Source: Glandiceps talaboti
Lineage: Eukaryota > Hemichordata > Enteropneusta > Spengelidae
Assembly (NCBI RefSeq): GCF_964340395.1
Contig: NC_135551.1
Coordinates: forward strand, 952,501-1,016,500
Length of the DNA: 64,000 bases
Direction of reading: 5' to 3'
Both the position numbers and the translations under genes were made by a program. The notes beneath the pieces are model-generated. The model saw only the letters and a list, made by a program, of their open reading frames with translations. It was not told the origin of the DNA and did not search any database. Shown one piece after another: positions 25,384 through 36,650 of the stretch (position 1 is its first letter; each line of letters opens with the position of its first letter).

Positions 25384-27575
25384 ATGGCAAATCGTGATGA
25401 CCATTCTGTCGGCCGGAATTGTTGGCAGTGTTCTTGCGATGCTCCGTGTACTGTGTGCATGTTGTGGGATCCGCTATTGTGGGCTGAGCTCGGTTCGAGC
25501 GTTAATCACGGCCAAGGACAGGTAAGGAGACACGTCGCAAAGTAGGTCCATTTTGTCTAGTACTTTGCCAGCGGGTGCAGGCCATGCTATGTCTTCCCTT
25601 TCAGATTCAACAACAGGTACTACTGCACCGACTGGGCAAAACCGTCCTTTTCAGGGCGAAACTAGTACCTCTACGTCAACTGGGGTGAATGGCGGTTTGT
25701 TAACTCAGCACCTTCACAACCAGACTGATCGTAACAACTCTCCGTTAGGCAATCACAAGTTTGACACTGGTCCAACGCGATCTGCCTGTGTTGGTAGTCA
25801 GGGTAATGGTATTGAACCAGCCCCCTGTTTGTCTACCAGTCTAAGTAGTGGCTCAAATGTCATGAGAACGGAGACTTTTCGAGAGCCATTTTTAGGTAAT
25901 ACGCCTAGTAATACTAACAATAATGCCATATTACCTTCAATGCCTGACGATGAACAAGTGTCTGTACGTCTTTCACCGTAGCATCATTCAGTTTTACGTT
26001 CACGTTCTTCGTCCCCGATTAGGCGGAAAAGACATGAGAGTCATGATAATACAGTCTCGTCCTCTTCTCAATTGGACTGCAGTCCTTGTCGCTATAAAAG
26101 CAGGCGAGGTAGATCTCTCTCTCGACATAAGCAATCATGTCGAGGTCAGAGGTCACACAAATGGAAGCATTATCGTTCTTCCAGTTCCAAGTCACCTCGT
26201 CTTATTATAGACGTTCAAAACGGCATCAACGTCGACATTCATCATCGACATCACTGTCGGGTGACAGAAGGTGTTCCTGACGTCACTATGACCATGAACG
26301 ATGCATAGATTTGGACCGTTGACATGCTTACTATGACAAGAGCCAGCATGGGGGTAGAGCGCCACCAACGGCCAGAACCGACAAGTCGTTCAGCTTATCA
26401 TCAGCCTGCTTCTATAGTATTGATACAAAAGTCATTAGACAGGCAGTTTTAGAGACTGTAACGGCTCTCCACCCAGAGTTATCACGTGCTGGGGCACCCA
26501 CATCTTATCCGAGCACAGGGGGTGCCACTCCTTTAAGTTCTCAACGTGGTTCTCACACAGAGAGGATGACTGATCCTGATACTATTTCAGTTGCAACATC
26601 TCATAGCAAAGAGTTTGAGGAATCGTCAGGGGAGGAAGAGAGGTCAAGAGGTCACAGTCCAACAATCTCTCGAGCCTCTTCCCCATGTAGGGAAGAAGAA
26701 CCAGTGTTTGCATACAAGGATTGTATTCAATTCAATTGGTCTACTCACACTTCCCAGCTGAGTGCACCCCTCCTAATTTGGTTCTTCCTCCTTTGTCTCA
26801 AACTGGTGCTGCCTTATGGGCTAGCAATCCCAAAGACCAGTCAACCCCCTTGTCATTGCCTTATTCATCCCTGGTTCAGCCTCTTCATGATAAGATCTAC
26901 CAGGAAGTGGTCGGCAGTGGAAAGGACCATACAGCCTTACGAGCTGGGGCCTATCCATGGTTTCGTTATGGGGGTAAGGCATACTGCACTAATTCATCAC
27001 AACCAGCATGTTCACACCCCCCACTGGATGGTGATGTGGACGCAGTAGATCAGGATCCATCATCGTTCAGAGTTGACTATATAGACAAAGCTCATATTAC
27101 AAAGGTTGGGTGATTCTGCACCTCAACAGCTTTGTGTAACGTCAACACTGAACTGGTTCCTAGGTGTTCTGTTCAAAGAACTTCAGGCTGTAAAGTATCT
27201 CGAATTATTGAGATTGTGGATAAGGGCTTGTCTCATATAGCAGAGTCTGCTTGCAGAGAGTATACAACTCTTCAATTAATGGAGAGGGACGCCTTTTTGA
27301 AACGCAAATCTGTTTCATTGTCTTCCGAGTTGAAACAGGAAGTTCGTTTAGCTCCTATTGCCACAACCAGTCTGTTTGATGGTCGTCTCACTGCGCTAGC
27401 AGCACGTGCCAGTGAGGCTAAACAGTGAGAACACCTATTATGGGATAAACCTTCTACACCCTGTGTACAACAGCCTAGGGCAAAACAAGCTGGCAATCGA
27501 CCAGCACCCGTTGGACGAGGCAAGCAACCCAGTGCTCCTTACAAGTCCAAGACTTTTAATAGGGGTCGGGCGAGG
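25384..27575 (+). pseudogene. Gag-like ORF1 of the DIRS-like element
   Basis: The likely start is ATG 25384, giving a Cys-rich N-terminus (NCWQCSCDAPCTVC) that could bind metal. A TAG near 25541 and a frame change follow, then a Ser/Thr-rich stretch (25553-25981), an Arg/Ser-rich stretch (about 25985-26230, RSRGRSLSRHK-type), an acidic stretch with SSGEEERSRG near 26620, and a capsid-like region from 26721 to 27426. The end is basic (PAPVGRGKQP near 27500 and SKTFNRGRAR near 27545), as in nucleic-acid-binding Gag tails. There are at least four frame breaks or stops, so it cannot be made whole. Confidence 0.6.
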
Positions 27576-27729
27576 TAATGTGTCTAAGCCTAAGACTGAC
27601 AACGGAGTGCCCAGCACTCCTGACCCAATAACCACTCTCACTGTCCCCCCACCAGCACAGCAAAGTCCAGTGGGGGGGACGACTCTGTTTCTATGCACAA
27701 AACTGGCCTGCAATTATATCATCTGACAG

Positions 27730-28545
27730 TTTGGTGCTAAATACAGTAAGAGATTGATACATCCTAGACTTTGAATCACAGCCTCCACTGTCAACGCAGG
27801 TCATAGTTACCCCATTACCAAGGCAACCAGATCGGGTTCTTGCCTTAAGAGAGGCCATTCAAGGTCTGTTAGAAAAGGCTGCTATTTGTACAGTCAACCT
27901 AGAGAACAAGGGACCAGGGTTTTTCAACTACCTGTTTCAGGTCCCCAAAAAGTTGGGAGGCTGGAGACCAATTCTCAACCTCTCCGTTCTCAAACGGTAT
28001 CTTGTAGTCCCCAAGTTTCAAATGGAAACACCCAGAGCGGTGTTGGCTGCCGATTGGATGGCATCCATAGACTTAAAGGATGCTTATTTCCATATACCTA
28101 TTCACCCTGCCTGCTACAAGTACCTCTGTTTTGCAATCGACAGACAGGTATACGAATACACGGTTCTCCCCTTCAGTCTGGCAACAGCACCATGAGTGTT
28201 TACACAGGTAGCAGCAGTGCCATTGGCGTGGTTACAGTAACAGTCAATTCTGTTACACCCCTATTTAGACGACTGGTTACTGAGGGGGAAGGAACAGGTC
28301 GTACTAGCCACTCAGGTGGCCGTGACGATAGATCTTCTCCAAAGACTAGGATTTATTCTCAGTCGAGCAAAATCATGTTTGACTCCCCAGGACATGACCT
28401 TTGTGGGAATGAGATTGCTGACGGAATTGGGAGTTGTTTGCCCAACCAAGGACCGAATCAGCAGACTGTTAACCTTCATTCGGTCCATCCTTCTACAAAG
28501 CTCAATAGTAGCAAGGAGTCTGTTATCTCTCCTGGGGCTGATGAA
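27730..28545 (+). pseudogene. DIRS-like reverse transcriptase fragment
   Basis: Motifs in order are GGWRPILNLSVLKRYLVV near 27957, SIDLKDAYFHIPIHP near 28067, YEYTVLPFSLATAP near 28151, then, after a TGA at 28193 that replaces an expected Trp, VFTQVAAVPLAWLQ. In another frame there follow LQRLGFILSRAKSCLTP near 28335 and SIVARSLLSLLGLMN near 28503. The catalytic YLDD-type motif falls in the damaged part near 28265. It is a truncated relic that ends where the 28-bp minisatellite starts. Confidence 0.75.
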
Positions 28546-29410
28546 TTGTTGTTGGCTATGTCCTGAGTGGCCATGGTTGTTGGCTATGTCCTGAGTGGCC
28601 ATGGTTGTTGGCTATGTCCTGAGTGGCCATGGTTGTTGGCTATGCCCTGAGTGGCCATGGTTGTTGGCTATGTCCTGAGTGGCCATGGTTGTTGGCTATG
28701 CCCTGAGTGGCCATGGCTGTTGGCTATGTCCTGAGTGGCCATGGTTGTTGGCTATGCCCTGAGTGGCCATGGTTGTTGGCTATGTCCTTAGTGGCCATGG
28801 TTGTTGGCTATGTCCTTAGTGGCCATGGTTGTTGGCTATGTCCTTAGTGGCCATGGTTGTTGGCTATGTCCTGAGTGGCCATGGTTGTTGGCTATGTCCT
28901 TAGTGGCCATGGTTGTTGGCTATGTCCTTAGTGGCCATGGTTGTTGGCTATGTCCTTAGTGGCCATGGTTGTTGGCTATGTCCTTAGTGGCCATGGTTGT
29001 TGGCTATGTCCTTAGTGGCCATGGTTGTTGGCTATGTCCTTAGTGGCCATGGTTGTTGGCTATGTCCTGAGTGGCCATGGTTGTTGGCTATGTCCTTAGT
29101 GGCCATGGTTGTTGGCTATGTCCTGAGTGGCCGTGGTTGTTGGCTATGTCCTGAGTGGCCGTGGTTGTTGGCTATGTCCTTAGTGGCCATGGTTGTTGGC
29201 TATGTCCTTAGTGGCCATGGTTGTTGGCTATGTCCTTAGTGGCCATGGTTGTTGGCTATGTCCTGAGTGGCCATGGTTGTTGGCTATGTCCTTAGTGGCC
29301 ATGGTTGTTGGCTATGTCCTTAGTGGCCATGGTTGTTGGCTATGTCCTTAGTGGCCATGGTTGTTGGCTATGTCCTTAGTGGCCATGGTTGTTGGCTATG
29401 TCCTGAATGG
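28546..29410 (+). repeat. 28-bp minisatellite, about 31 copies
   Basis: The unit is GGTTGTTGGCTATG - TCCTTAGTGGCCAT, 28 bp, with CTTAG/CTGAG and CCATGG/CCGTGG variants and a CCCTGAG variant near the left end. The unit length is one more than a multiple of three, so frames cycle through all three readings every 84 bp. The array starts inside the reverse transcriptase relic, and the element's sequence does not resume in recognisable form afterwards. Confidence 0.96.
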
Positions 29411-29475
29411 GATATAGTATGCTTAGCTTTCTGGCAGTTGAGAGCATGCTCCAGCCAACACATTCTCTACACTAG

Positions 29476-29607
29476 ACTTGCTACTCAGATATGCTGTGCT
29501 GGTACCAGTACCTGCGTGATGAATTAAACATTCCTTTGAACCATGGCCAGAAGATGACACTTCAAGTTGAGGAGGTGGACCTTCCTCAGGACCACAAGTT
29601 TATTTGA
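29476..29607 (+). CDS. Candidate terminal exon, 43 residues, gene unknown
   Basis: The sequence after CATTCTCTACACTAG, a plausible acceptor, is open for 43 codons to a TGA at 29605 and has coding-like content: MLCWYQYLRDELNIP, then a polar stretch with LQVEEVDLPQ near the end. It starts in phase 0, whereas the exon at 22284 ends in phase 1 and leaves one base, so it cannot be a simple alternative last exon joined to that one. It may be part of a different gene, a processed fragment, or chance. No family recognised. Confidence 0.25.
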   Translation, partial: TCYSDMLCWYQYLRDELNIPLNHGQKMTLQVEEVDLPQDHKFI

Positions 29608-29845
29608 CTGTGAAACAAAACAAAATACTACTTAATGTTTATTTACAATACAGAAATGTAGACTAACACCACAAATGTGATCTATATAATTATACAATAT
29701 GCCACAGCTCTGTCAATTTACATTGCCATGTCTCTATAGTTGAAAACTTTAGTTTCCCAACTAGGTCATGAATCAACATTCTATTTTCTATAGACAGCTG
29801 TCACTGTCTCAGAAGTTCACAACAAACATTCATAAAAGATAACCG

Positions 29846-30235
29846 GCTTCCTGTAGCGTAGTGATTAGCGCACAGGATTAACAGCCAGGAGATCACTGGT
29901 TTTTCTGTGACCGACCCCAACCCAGGTGAGTGTTCTACAGACTCGATGGGTAGGCTGTATCACTCAGCCATGTCTCACTCACAAGACGAGTGTGAATTTG
30001 GGGGGACTCCTGGAGTAATGACTCGTAAAGTCGGAGATGATTACTCACACGGAGCCCGCAGGTGCTATGTTTGCAGGGCCTGGGTGACTCTGGGATAGCC
30101 TGTGGACTGACTTGGAAGGCCTTGACAGTTCCACAGCAACATGATATAGAGCGTGCAACATAGCCCTGTCACGTAGTCCCAAACCCGAATGGATCTCTGT
30201 AGCATTTGTGTTTGTTTGTTTGTGTATATTTGTCT
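29846..30235 (+). mobile_element. tRNA-derived SINE candidate
   Basis: The head CCTGTAGCGTAGTGATTAGC resembles a tRNA 5' half with an A-box (TAGCGTAGTGATTAGCGC) and is followed by an anticodon-arm-like part (ACAGGATTAACAGCC) and CACTGGTTTTTC where a B-box would lie; the B-box is eroded. About 300 bp of non-tRNA body follow, to a TTTGTTTGTTTGTG tail near 30207-30223. It does not fold into a proper tRNA, so I do not call a tRNA gene. Confidence 0.5.
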
Positions 30236-30993
30236 GCATAACAAAAAATCACTGGGAGCAATTCCCAGCACAAAAATTTATTTAAAGAAAAAACAAACAA
30301 AAAACATTCATTATAGATAAATGTACAATGTATACTGAGAAATAAAATAAAAGGAGTCACTCACAAGAAAATTAAATATCCAAAATCTTGGCTTTATTGT
30401 TCAATGATGCCCAAGATTCAAGAAGTCAACCAAGATTGCTCAACTCTGTGTGTGTGTGTGTGTGTGTGTTTCCTGTTGTTTTGTTCCGCAATGTTGATTT
30501 TGGTGGTGACAAGAGTGAACTATGTCTGATACTGCATTATGATACTGCATGATGTTGATTTTCATGATGATTCCAAAGCAGTGATTACAGTCAACAATGC
30601 TGTGTGTGTGTGTGGGGGGGGGGGGGGGGAGAACACATTTTAAGATAGCAGTATAAATTGATTGTAAAAAAGATAAATGTGTAAATCTCCATGGAGAAGG
30701 GTAACATTTCAATTGCAGCTTCATGGTTTATTTCTATAATTGAATAACAAATACATGAATAAAGAAAATGCAAAAAAATAATACTATACTATACTGTATG
30801 TGACACCAATCAAAATGTGTGATGTATTATTATGTATGTGTAAACAACTTTTGTGAGTGAAAGGTGTGAAACACACATGTGAGCGCGGCTATCGTACATT
30901 ACGGAAATGCCTGCTTTGTGACGAAATAGCAACACTCGGGCTCTCTGCATATACTATGTTACGGTAATCAGAAAATCGGCATAGTTTTTTTAA
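30236..30993. other. Intron sequence with microsatellites
   Basis: Contains (TG)n at 30446-30470, TG repeats followed by a G-run at 30600-30630 and TACTATACTATACT near 30780. No exon or RNA gene recognised. Confidence 0.7.
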
Positions 30994-31915
30994 TAGCACA
31001 ACTTAACTGAAGGTTCAGTAGTGCTATAGGCATGACAAGGTGTCTGTCTGTCTGTCTGTGTGGATGTGTGTGTGTGTGTGTGTGTGTGAGAACAACTTAA
31101 AGTCAAAAACTGCTGGACTGATTGCTTTGATATTTGGTGGTCATCTTACTTCTGGTGTCTAGTTGGGAAATTGTTCAAATGAAAACAATTGCATCTGAGA
31201 TGTGGATTTTGGGTAAAAAAATGTGATTTTTGGTCAAAAAACTTAAACTCCAAAACTACTGTGCAGATTATCATGGTGGGAACATTCTTAGATGTGAGTA
31301 AATTAAGATTTGTTCCTGACATGATGAGTCCCTTAGTAATATGCAAATTAGGGCTAAAAATGTGTCTTTTTTGGTCAAAAACCTATAATTCCAAAACTAC
31401 TGAGCAGATTGGGCTGAAATTTAACAGGGGTGCATCTGTGGGTGTTTAGATGAAGAAATATTAAGCATATAATGATCTCATCAGTAATATGCAAATTAGG
31501 TGTAAAAATGTGAATTTTGGTGAAAAATTTATATCTCAAAAAGTACATGGTCAATGAGACTGTAACTTGGTGAGTGTTATTCTGTAGATTTTCTTCAACC
31601 ATGACCACGCCCTTAGCAACAACCAAATGGCAGTATATTTTCCTCAAATAACAACATCATCTGGTAGGCAAGTGAGTAAACATTCAAAAAATGTATGCAA
31701 ATATCCCTAGCAAGCATGACCACGTCCATAGCAACAGCCAAACGGTTGTGTATTTCACAAAGATAACAAAAGGGATTAATAGACAATTGAATAAACATTC
31801 AAAAATGGTTGGATAGGCAACTGGATAGTCATCACACCTATTGTTAGCATGGACTAGCATATCGATAAACATTTTTAAAAACTACAGTTGTGCTACAATG
31901 CTATTGGCGGTATTT
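30994..31915 (+). mobile_element. F1 element, nearly complete
   Basis: Head TAGCACAACTTAACTG with partner AGGTTCAGTAGTGCTATAGG, then TCTGTCTGTCTG and TG repeats, the body with AAACTACTGAGCAGATTGGG, two core units (ACCATGACCACGCCCTTAGC near 31598; CCTAGCAAGCATGACCACG near 31705) and the 3' end CAGTTGTGCTACAATGC at 31885, then CTATTGGCGGTATTTTTT. It is compact (about 0.9 kb) because it has fewer core repeats than the copy at 16.6 kb. Confidence 0.75.
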
Positions 31916-32763
31916 TTTTTTATGTTGTCTTGGGTACACCACAGACAGGTAATTACACATAAATCTATAACTACAATAAGAACAGACTGGGTTTTTAAAT
32001 TTTTTATTGACATTTTTGTGATTTTAGATATTCACAATCTTAGTTTCATTGTGCCTTGATGCCCATAGTTGAATTCGATCTATAATGATATCGCCTGTTC
32101 TATATGAATACTAAGGAGTATACTTGAATGTGTTGTAAACTCATCATGTTTTCTTATCTTGAGGACTTAGAAAGAAGCTTGTGTGCCGTTTACAGGAAAA
32201 ATACAATGCAAACAATCATTCCTCGTGTTGATCATGCATGTATGTGACTCACTTCAACATACATGTGTGTTAGGCTTCGATTCTTCCATTCATCATAGTT
32301 CAAACATTTTGTATCACAGAAACATATCAGTACTCTTTCTAAAATATAACGATGCTAAAAAGTAATATTTGCCTCCATCAGACAGCTGTGTTCTGTGCAG
32401 TCCCATGTCAAACAATGATTTTCTTATGGTTGCAGTGGTGACATACTAATATATATAATTAGGTCAATACGTCATATGCAACCATTAGAATCGTCGTAGC
32501 TTACGAAAGACGGCATAATTTCATCCAATCACATGGTGTGTACGATTGATACTAGCAGCTGCACATTGACCAATGATTAACTCCCATAGCTGCCACTGTC
32601 AATGCATTACTTCCGTACCACTAAAGATCATGCGTTATCGTGTATTTATTGAACCAAAACAAAGGAAACAGACAACCCTGCTCACAATAGGGAAGAGGCA
32701 ATATCAATTTCCACATCGTTCAATTTTAATTCTTTTTTCTGGCCTTGCAAGTGTTTTGATTTT
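31916..32763. other. Intron sequence, nothing recognised
   Basis: Unique-looking AT-rich sequence between two F1 copies. I see no exon with splice sites in a phase that fits the host gene. Confidence 0.6.
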
Positions 32764-32821
32764 TAGCACAACTGAACTGAGGTTCAGTAGTGCTATAGGG
32801 ATCGCCTGGCGTCTGTCTGTC

Positions 32822-32871
<50 letters not shown>

Positions 32872-33000
32872 TGTAAACAACTTAAAGTCAAAAACCCCTG
32901 AACCGATTGCCATGATATTTGGTGGGTCCATTACCTTGAGTGTCTAGTTGGGAAATTCTTCAAATGAAAATGATCGCATCAGAAATGTGCATTTTACGTT
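32764..33000 (+). mobile_element. F1 element head fragment
   Basis: A well-preserved head (TAGCACAACTGAACTGAGG with partner GTTCAGTAGTGCTATAGGG), (TCTG)n(TG)n to 32873 and the first 100 bases of the body with CCGATTGCCATGATATTTGG. The match ends near 33000 and unrelated sequence follows to 33354. Confidence 0.75.
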
Positions 33001-33354
33001 TGGAAATGTGATTTGTTGTATTACAAAATGCTTTGACTTCAGCCTGGAAATGAAAGATTTTTGTTTTATTGATGCAATGAAATCATTAAATCTTTTATGG
33101 GCTACTTCAAATGTCAGTGTCAATGGCGTTAAGATTAACATCTGTTTAAGGTTGCTTGGCAACCTAGGCCTGTTTTTAGCAGAGCTGAATTAAATCTTAG
33201 ACGTTATGATTAAAACAGGTTCATATAAATGCACAATCCTTAGGCATTAAAAAAAAACCAGTTTGTACAAAGAATAAGAAGTCACACATTTTATGAGGAA
33301 AGAAAAATAGTCATATCAAGACCTCCATACTGTGTTTGGCAGGTTAAATATCCT
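33001..33354. other. Unique segment between F1 fragments
   Basis: No repeat match seen within the window and no exon recognised. It separates an F1 head from a second F1 body that restarts at the same motif (CCGATTGCCATGATATTTG). Confidence 0.5.
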
Positions 33355-34033
33355 GCATGTACCGATTGCCATGATATTTGATGGGTGTATTACCATGGGT
33401 GTCTAGTTGGGAAATTTTTCAAATCAAAATGATCTTACTATCGGTGTGTGTTTGGGTCGAAAAATGTAATTTTTGGTCAAAAAACTTACTCAAAAACTAT
33501 TGGGCAGATGGGTCTGAAATTTGGTGGGAACATTCTTAGGGGTGTCTAAGCATTCAAAATATGTTTGCAAATGTGCCTAGCAACAAGACCATGCCCATAG
33601 CAACAGCCAAACGGTGAGGTATTTCACAAAGATAACCACTAGCATTAAAAGACAATTGAATAAGCATTCCAAAATGTATGTAAATTTGCCTAGCAACAAG
33701 ACCACGCCCATAGCAACAGACAAGTCATCACATATTACAAAGATAACAGGAATTGATAGACAAATGAATAAGCATTCAAAAAATGTATGCAAATATGCCT
33801 AGCAACAAGACCACGCCCATAGCAACAGCCAAATGATCAGATATATTGCAAAGATAACAGATTAATAGATAATTGAATGAACATTCCAAAAATGTCTGTA
33901 AATTTGCCTAGCAACAAGACCACGCCCATAGCAACAGCCATTTGGTGGTGTATTTCACAAAGATGGGGATGGATGGGGATGGATAGACAAATGAATAAAC
34001 ATTCAAAAAATGTATGTTATTAGCCTAACAACA

Positions 34034-34584
34034 ATATAATATAGTTTATTGTATTCAAAGGCCTCCGGCCAATATACAAATTATCGTTTCAGTACAAAAT
34101 ATTATATTACATCACACGGTTGCAAATCAAAATAAAATCTCTCTTCTTAAATGCCAATTGAATAAATTTACAAAGTTTGTACAGAACATCTGTGTCCCTA
34201 GTCCTCATAATTCGTTGAAATTTAATAATGGTTGGTTCTGACAGGTATTCAAGTGGAAGGTATTCCTTCCTAAGAACGTCATATTGTGAACACACTAAGA
34301 GAAAATGAAATTCATCCTCTACTTCACTCGAGTTACATATCTTACAGACTCTGAGGTGTGGGTCAATATCATTCCCTCCTCGATTGCCAATGAGGTTGAT
34401 GAGCAGCGGAAACGGGCAAATGCCTGAATACATGTTCTGTTGCAGTTCAAAGTTAGATATTTTTCTGGTTCGAGTATATTTTTGAAAGTTATATATGTAC
34501 GCAATTTTGGTTTCTGAGACAGACTGGTACGCCATTGTTGTTTACAGATATCTGACACAGTGGTAAATTCATTTATAAACTTTT
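34034..34584 (-). mobile_element. 5'-truncated LINE with 11-bp target duplication
   Basis: The insert is flanked by GCCTAACAACA on both sides (34023-34033 and 34585-34595), inside an F1 core unit. Read on the minus strand it ends with GGCCTTTGAATACAATAAAC and a short AT tail at 34034. Only the last part of the coding region is present. Confidence 0.85.
34107..34535 (-). pseudogene. LINE reverse transcriptase C-terminus with Cys/His motif
   Basis: The 142-codon open frame includes CKICNSSEVEDEFHFLLVC, a C-x2-C...H-x4-C arrangement found at the C-terminus of many non-LTR reverse transcriptases, followed by a basic C-terminal tail. There is no reverse transcriptase core, so it is a truncated product of target-primed insertion. 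The frame is intact, which fits a fairly young insertion. The first Met is probably internal to the original protein. Confidence 0.75.
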
Positions 34585-34860
34585 GCCTAACAACAAGACC
34601 ACGCCCATAGCAACAGCCAAATAATCACGTATATTGCAAAGATAACAATAGGAATTGATAGACAAATGAATATCCATTCAAAAAAATGTATGCAAATATG
34701 CCTAGTAACATGACTACGCCCATAGAAACAGCCAAGTGATCACATATATTGCAAAGATAACAGGGATAAATAGACATATGAATGTATGGATAATCATTCA
34801 GCAAATGAACACCTACATGTATACCTAGTATGGATCAGCATATGGGAAAACATTTTTAAA

Positions 34861-35230
34861 AATCCAAATCCCAGCTGGCGAGAATTAGAATACTCTTACA
34901 ACCATCTGATCTCGGCAGCTGCCAGCTTCTAATGAAAACACTGACCCCATAATGCATTGTTACATGGACATGTGCAACACTGCATTTGTCATTCAACATA
35001 AAAGGTGATGCTGATGCTATACTAAAATGTCATCTAAAAACCTGTCAGTGAATGATCTAAAATGGGATGTTGATTTTTTATCATAAGGGTCTAAAATGGG
35101 GTCTGGTGTTGGCAGTATTGGTCGCACACCCCCAACAGACCTGGCCAATGGTACCCCTAGCCCCCTCATTAAAGGAAAATATCATTTTGTGTTTATATGG
35201 ACTAATGAATGGTGTATTTTGTATTTTCAG
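34861..35230. other. Intron sequence before exon at 35231
   Basis: Nothing recognised. A polypyrimidine-poor acceptor region ends GTATTTTCAG at 35230. Confidence 0.5.
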
Positions 35231-35323
35231 AACCTGGTATGGAGCTAATTTTACAGCTTGGTATTTTGACAGGACTACAGTTTACATCACCTATGGCTGT
35301 AGTAGGTTCTAGCTATGCACATT
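35231..35323 (+). CDS. Host gene exon, DUF4347-like domain C-terminal helix
   Basis: An internal exon with acceptor GTATTTTCAG and donor GTAAGT. It is 93 bp; its first two bases complete a Glu codon with the G left by the exon at 22284, and it leaves one base (T). The segment reads PGMELILQLGILTGLQF near its start, matching the DUF4347 helix of the type AGQSFIEQLSQLTGADV. The match in order and spacing with the preceding exon is the best evidence for the family. Confidence 0.85.
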
Positions 35324-35565
35324 GTAAGTACAACCATATTTATATTATAAATGTAGTATATACCCTTGATCAAATTATTGGGTTCAAGTCAGGTGCACAT
35401 ACTTAACTTTGTGAATCAAAACTATGAAGCTATAGACAAAGATTATTCAGTGTTGGCTTTACAGTTAATCTTTTGCTTTATAAGGGGTAAACCATTGAAT
35501 GTCTGGAGGTGTGTGTGTGGGGGGGGGGGGGTATTTTACCCAACAATAATTTTTTTTAGCTCCAC

Positions 35566-35640
35566 TGTCAGCGGAGCTATAGAGGTAGGTTGATGTCTGA
35601 ACTTTGACCGTCGTCCATCCATCAACTATCTACACTAAGC
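35566..35640 (+). repeat. F2 element head fragment
   Basis: AGCTCCACTGTCAGCGGAGC, a clean foldback, followed by TATAGAGGTAGG and GTCGTCCATCCATC. It matches the F2 head at 22906 but the body is not recognisable afterwards. Confidence 0.55.
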
Positions 35641-36059
35641 AGTGATTGGATAATTAACTATGAATATGCATGAGAAGTGATTTATAGGGTTTTACCCAGG
35701 TGTAGTAATTGTGCCTTCTCACATCGGAGCATGACACATAGCTTTAAGCACACACTGGTACCTCGCTTGTCACTGTCTAGTTTTCAAGCTGTGAAATGGC
35801 AACTCTGACAACATAGGTACATGTACCAGCAGTATTGTCAATATATGAGTGCTACTGTGGCTTTAACCACTGTCACCTTCACTTACACAGGCCAAGCACA
35901 ACGATGTAATATGGTAAGCCTAACCAGAAGAAACAAACTTGTACTTTTGAAAAGTTCTGTCCTCATGTTAGTTTGGTTCCTAGGTAAAGAAACGGAGCAG
36001 ACCAGAGAGTTTATCTAGTGATACTATATTCAGCAATATTGTGATGGTCTAGGAAAGCT

Positions 36060-36650
36060 CTGAGAGTTGTCCCCAGGAAGTTAGTGTAGGTTTGACAAGT
36101 TGCTAAGAAACATTTGAAATGCAGTGACAAGTCCAAGAGTTTGACCAGTGTGGGAAAACACTGAACTGAGGTTGTCCCCATGAAATGATAGTGTGGGTTT
36201 GATGAGTTTTTTGAGAACTGAATATTATTAGCATGCGATTTGGACTAATTTGGGAAATTGCTGAATTGAGATTGTCCCCACGAGATGTTGGTGTGGGTTT
36301 GACGAGTGGTAAAATGTACCAGATCTGAGAGTTGTCCCCACAAGATGTCGGTGTGGGTTTGACGAGTGGTAAAATGTACCAGATCTGAGAGTCATCCCAC
36401 AAGATGGTGGCGTGGGTTTGACGAAGGGTAAAATGTACCAGATCTGAGAGTTGTCCCCATGAGATGTTGGTATGGGTTTGACGAGTGGTAAAATGTACCA
36501 GATGTGAGAGTTGTCCCCACAAGATATTGGTGTGGGTTTGACGAGTGGTAAAATGTACCAGATCTGAGAGTGTCATCCCACAAGATATTGGTGTGGGTTT
36601 GACGAGTGGTAAAATGTACCAGATGTGAGAGTCGTCCCCATTATTTATGC
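36060..36650. repeat. 60-bp tandem repeat, about 9 imperfect copies
   Basis: The unit is GAGAGTTGTCCCCACAAGAT - GTTGGTGTGGGTTTGACGAG - TGGTAAAATGTACCAGATCT, 60 bp. The first three copies are diverged and longer; the last six are nearly identical. The minus-strand open frame with HFTTRQTH repeats is a by-product. Confidence 0.9.

Larger units (their letters stand above)
25384..28545 (+). mobile_element. DIRS-like retroelement, decayed, 3' part replaced by a minisatellite
   Basis: A Gag-like region (25384-27575) is followed by a reverse transcriptase of DIRS-like type (27730-28545). I see no long terminal repeats. The RNase H, methyltransferase and tyrosine recombinase expected downstream in a DIRS element are missing; the sequence breaks off into a 28-bp minisatellite inside the reverse transcriptase. 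The DIRS assignment rests on reverse transcriptase motif wording and should be tested by alignment. Confidence 0.65.
33355..34860 (+). mobile_element. F1 element body with core repeats, interrupted by a LINE
   Basis: It begins at ACCGATTGCCATGATATTTG, so head and microsatellite are absent. Core units beginning GCCTAGCAACAAGACCACGC or close variants start near 33574, 33688, 33797 and 33906; the next unit was split by a LINE insertion at 34034-34584; further units follow near 34585 and 34699. The standard 3' end is lacking. Confidence 0.75.

Noticed and set aside
28997-29527. Open frames with repeated WLLAMSLVAM
   Set aside because: They are readings of the 28-bp minisatellite.
29846-29920. 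Functional tRNA gene
   Set aside because: The B-box and the acceptor stem do not fit; a SINE head is more likely.
32948-33193. Overlapping frames on both strands near 33 kb
   Set aside because: They start in F1 sequence and have no splice sites in a phase that fits the host gene.
36103-36576. Minus-strand frame of 157 codons with HFTTRQTH repeats
   Set aside because: It is a reading of the 60-bp tandem repeat on the opposite strand to the host gene.
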